Source of the DNA: JAVBLF01 sp031553675
GTDB taxonomy: Bacteria > Bacillota > Clostridia > Christensenellales > CALWSW01
Direction of reading: 5' to 3'
DNA: 64,000 bases
Assembly (NCBI GenBank): GCA_031553675.1
Contig: JAVBLF010000025.1
Span: forward strand, 1-64,000
The notes beneath the pieces were generated by a model, which was not told the origin of the DNA, did no database searches, and saw only the letters and a program-made list of their open reading frames with translations. Position 1 is the first letter of the stretch. Each line of letters opens with the position of its first letter. The position numbers and the translations under genes are program-made. This document shows, one piece after another, positions 61,650 to 64,000 of this stretch.

Positions 61650-63107
61650 ATGCGTCTTTCCGAGCTGTTTGCGGATACGCCGCATGAATTGATCGGCGCG
61701 GATGCCGATGTCGTGGAGATTCGCTGCGATTCGAGAAAAGTGCAAAAGGGCGATCTTTTCGTCTGCATTGTGGGCAGCATATCCGATGGGCATCAATACG
61801 CCGAAAAGGCGGCGGCAGCGGGTGCGGCAGCCCTGGTCGTCGAGCGGCGGCTGCCCATCGACCTGCCGCAGATCCTGGTCTACAACACGCGCATCGCGAT
61901 GGCCGAGGCGGCGAACGTCTATTACGATCGCCCGTCGCAAAAGCTGACCATGGTCGGCGTGACGGGCACGAACGGCAAGACGACCGTCACCCACATGATC
62001 AAGGCGATCGCTGAAGCCGCCGGACAGACGGCCGGCATGATCGGCACGATCCACAACATGATCGGAGCCGAGATCGTCGAGACTGAGCGCACGACGCCCG
62101 AATCGATCGACTTGCAGCGCATTCTCGCCTACATGGTCGAACGAGGGGTGGACCTGTGCGTAATGGAGGTCAGCTCCCACGCGCTCGACCAGTGCCGGGT
62201 ACACGGCATCGAGTTCGACGCAGCGGTGTTCACCAACCTGACCCAGGATCACCTCGACTACCACCACACGATCGACAACTACCGCGCCGCCAAACGGAAG
62301 CTCTTCCGGCACGCCAAACACGCCGTCGCCAACATCGACGACGCGCATGGCCTCTACATGCTTGAAGGCTTCGAGGGCGCATCGACGACGATCGGCATCC
62401 GCGAGAGCGCCGAGCTCTCGGCCAAAGAAATCGACATCACACCCCAGGGGGTCCAGTTTGACATGATCCTGCCCGACGGCGAGATTCTGCACAGCAAGCT
62501 GAACATACCGGGCCTCTTTAGCGTATACAACGCCATGTGTGCTGCCGGCGCGGCGGTGGCGCTCAAGATCCCGTCCGCCTGCATCAAGGCGGGGCTCGAA
62601 TCGATCAACAGCGTCTCCGGCCGCCTGGAGAAACTCTCTCCGGATACTTGCCCCTTCACTGTGCTGCTCGACTACGCGCATACGCCGGACGCCCTCGAAA
62701 ACGTCCTAAAGACTGTGCGCGAATTCGCGCGGGGCCGCGTCGTGACGCTCTTCGGCTGCGGCGGCGACCGCGATCGCGCCAAGCGCCCTATCATGGGCCA
62801 AGTTGCGGGGCGATACAGCGACTTCTGCATCATCAGCAGCGACAACCCGCGCAACGAAGACCCCATGGCGATCATCGACATGGTCGAGTCCGGCACGAAG
62901 ATGTCAGGCTGCGACTACATCGTCATCGAGAACCGCTTCGACGCCATCCGCTACGCCCTCGACCACGCCGAACCCGACGACGTCATCCTTTTGGCCGGAA
63001 AGGGCCACGAGACCTACCAGGAGATCGCGGGCGTCAAGAATCCGTTCGACGAAAAGGAAATCGTCGGGGAGCTATTGGAGACGCTACTTTCTTTGGAAAG
63101 AAAGTAG
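61650..63107 (+). CDS. murE: UDP-N-acetylmuramoyl-tripeptide synthetase MurE
   Basis: Adds the third residue to UDP-MurNAc-dipeptide. 485 residues: Walker A GVTGTNGKTT, central SSHALDQCRVHG, and the substrate-selecting motif DNPRNEDP. DNPR is the signature of meso-diaminopimelate-adding MurE, so the cell wall likely uses mDAP. The ATG follows a GGGGGG. The final codons (LLSLERK, stop) fall in the palindrome of repeat B5. Confidence 0.96.
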   Translation: MRLSELFADTPHELIGADADVVEIRCDSRKVQKGDLFVCIVGSISDGHQYAEKAAAAGAAALVVERRLPIDLPQILVYNTRIAMAEAANVYYDRPSQKLTMVGVTGTNGKTTVTHMIKAIAEAAGQTAGMIGTIHNMIGAEIVETERTTPESIDLQRILAYMVERGVDLCVMEVSSHALDQCRVHGIEFDAAVFTNLTQDHLDYHHTIDNYRAAKRKLFRHAKHAVANIDDAHGLYMLEGFEGASTTIGIRESAELSAKEIDITPQGVQFDMILPDGEILHSKLNIPGLFSVYNAMCAAGAAVALKIPSACIKAGLESINSVSGRLEKLSPDTCPFTVLLDYAHTPDALENVLKTVREFARGRVVTLFGCGGDRDRAKRPIMGQVAGRYSDFCIISSDNPRNEDPMAIIDMVESGTKMSGCDYIVIENRFDAIRYALDHAEPDDVILLAGKGHETYQEIAGVKNPFDEKEIVGELLETLLSLERK

Positions 63108-63180
63108 CCAAAGAAACTTTTGCGCACACGCCTCTACGACGCGTGTGCCGACCCCGGCATGTGCGGCTGCCGCCTTCATG
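63084..63180 (+). repeat. Family B structured repeat, copy B5, overlapping the murE end
   Basis: CTACTTTCTTT (63084-63094) with AAAGAAAGTAG (63097-63107) contains the murE stop. Downstream come CAAAGAAACTTT and the hairpin GCACACGC (63124-63131) with GCGTGTGC (63141-63148). The stem sequence differs from B3/B4, but the layout is the same. Confidence 0.65.
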
Positions 63181-63263
63181 CCGTTCCGGCTGGGCGGGAA
63201 AACGGCAGTTTGCAAACGTATGCGCGAATCCAAACCGCTCGCCGACAAGCGCATACCCCTCGA

Positions 63264-63338
63264 TTCGCCCGAACGAAGTGAAGGGTGAAACGGACACGAC
63301 AGAAGTTTTTGCGCAGCTTTTTACAAAAAGCGCGTACT
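63264..63338 (+). repeat. Family C dispersed repeat, copy C5
   Basis: Forward copy before mraY. Hairpin TTCGCCC (63264-63270) with GGGTGAA (63283-63289, one G-T wobble), then GAAGTTTTTGCGCAGC, the T-run/A-run hairpin and GCGCG. The B5 and C5 repeats together form the 252-base murE-mraY gap; murF is not in it. Confidence 0.7.
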
Positions 63339-63359
63339 CATGATAAGCAGGAGCAGAGA

Positions 63360-64000
63360 ATGCAACAAATACTCCTATCCTTCCTGATCGCATTCGCGGT
63401 TTGCCTCGTCGCGGGGCCGATCTTCATTCCGATGCTGCGGAGGCTGAAGTTTGGGCAACAGGTGCGCGACGACGGTCCGGAAAAGCACAAGGTCAAGCAA
63501 GGCACGCCCACGATCGGCGGCATCATCCCGATCGTCGGGATGGCGGCCGCAGTGCTTTTGATGGTGAAGGGGAGCAAGGAGTTCGTCGTGATGGCCGGCC
63601 TGGGAACACTGGGTTACGGCTTGATCGGCTTTTTGGACGACTTCATCAAGGTACACAAAAAGCGCTCGCTGGGTCTGCGGGCTTACCAGAAGATCATCGG
63701 GCAATTCGGCCTGGCGACGGTGATCGCTGTGTGGGCCTACCGCAACCCCTTGATCGGGCCGTCGCTCGTCGTGCCGTGGCTGAACGTCGAATGGAACCTC
63801 GGATGGTTCTATGTGCCGTTTGTCGTGTTCGTCGTGCTCGCGGTCGTCAACGCCGTAAACCTGACCGACGGGCTGGACGGTTTGGCGTCGGGCGTCATGC
63901 TTATCGATGCGATCACGTACGCGCTGATTTGTCTGATCCTGATGCTCCGTGCCCAGAACGAGGGAAATGTGCTGCTCGCGAGTAATCTGCAAAACGCCAT
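63360..64000 (+). CDS. mraY: Phospho-MurNAc-pentapeptide transferase MraY (3' end cut by the window)
   Basis: Transfers phospho-MurNAc-pentapeptide to undecaprenyl phosphate at the membrane (lipid I). The window holds 213 codons of a ~320-residue protein. Motifs: FGQQVRDDGPEKHKVKQGTP, GFLDDFIKVHKKRSLGL with the catalytic Asp pair, and NAVNLTDGLDGLASG. ATG 63360 has AGGAG upstream. Partial only at its 3' end. Confidence 0.95.
   Translation, partial: MQQILLSFLIAFAVCLVAGPIFIPMLRRLKFGQQVRDDGPEKHKVKQGTPTIGGIIPIVGMAAAVLLMVKGSKEFVVMAGLGTLGYGLIGFLDDFIKVHKKRSLGLRAYQKIIGQFGLATVIAVWAYRNPLIGPSLVVPWLNVEWNLGWFYVPFVVFVVLAVVNAVNLTDGLDGLASGVMLIDAITYALICLILMLRAQNEGNVLLASNLQNA

Overview
The window is about 60% GC and looks like a chromosome segment of an anaerobic member of the Bacillota, most likely class Clostridia. 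Three observations point there: a PolC-type DNA polymerase III with an inserted exonuclease, the gene order frr-uppS-cdsA-dxr-rseP-ispG-polC, and a lonB-lonA-engB block. A thiamine-dependent 2-oxoacid:ferredoxin oxidoreductase fits an anaerobe, and the MurE motif DNPR suggests a meso-DAP wall. I cannot name a genus. No rRNA, tRNA, CRISPR array, phage or transposase gene was seen.

Layout. 0.1-15.1 kb: aconitase, then rpsB-tsf-pyrH, frr-uppS-cdsA-dxr-rseP-ispG-polC (translation, pyrimidine, isoprenoid and phospholipid synthesis, membrane protease, replication). 15.5-25.6 kb: a 13-gene, one-direction bacterial microcompartment (BMC) operon, closed by a strong terminator. Its order follows the Salmonella-type pdu operon (J/A, L, N, O, P, S, T, U, V), but it has no diol dehydratase, no reactivase and no PduB. 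It also carries EutJ, a flavoprotein-like protein, an unrecognised membrane protein and a peroxiredoxin. A convergent FucO-like alcohol dehydrogenase follows. 27-29.6 kb: a PhoB/PhoR-like two-component system. 29.8-34.4 kb, minus strand: small membrane and secreted proteins around a vor-type oxidoreductase operon. 34.9-38.2 kb: tig-clpP-clpX. 38.4-42.2 kb: acetyltransferase, then a TetR-controlled ABC exporter. 42.6-49.4 kb: a GATase-like protein, an asparaginase II, a ROK regulator and an amino-acid-type ABC importer. 50-54.9 kb: lonB-lonA-engB. 55.2-56.5 kb: an acidic zinc-ribbon protein and a phosphoesterase. 57-64 kb: the start of the division and cell-wall cluster (mraZ, rsmH, ftsL-like, spoVD/ftsI, murE, mraY, cut by the window end).

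The most unusual content is (1) the pdu-like shell and aldehyde-processing operon without its signature enzyme, preceded by a dispersed repeat exactly where the missing genes would be expected, and (2) at least four families of structured dispersed repeats (called A, B, C and D here). Family B has three copies with a long GC-rich stem that shows a paired compensatory change. Copies of families C and B run into the ends of polC and murE and supply their last codons.

Small-scale regulation is also readable: twin 19-bp palindromes over the tetR promoter, 10-bp-period repeats upstream of mraZ, a 17-codon leader reading frame abutting the ROK gene, and a cluster of palindromes upstream of tig.
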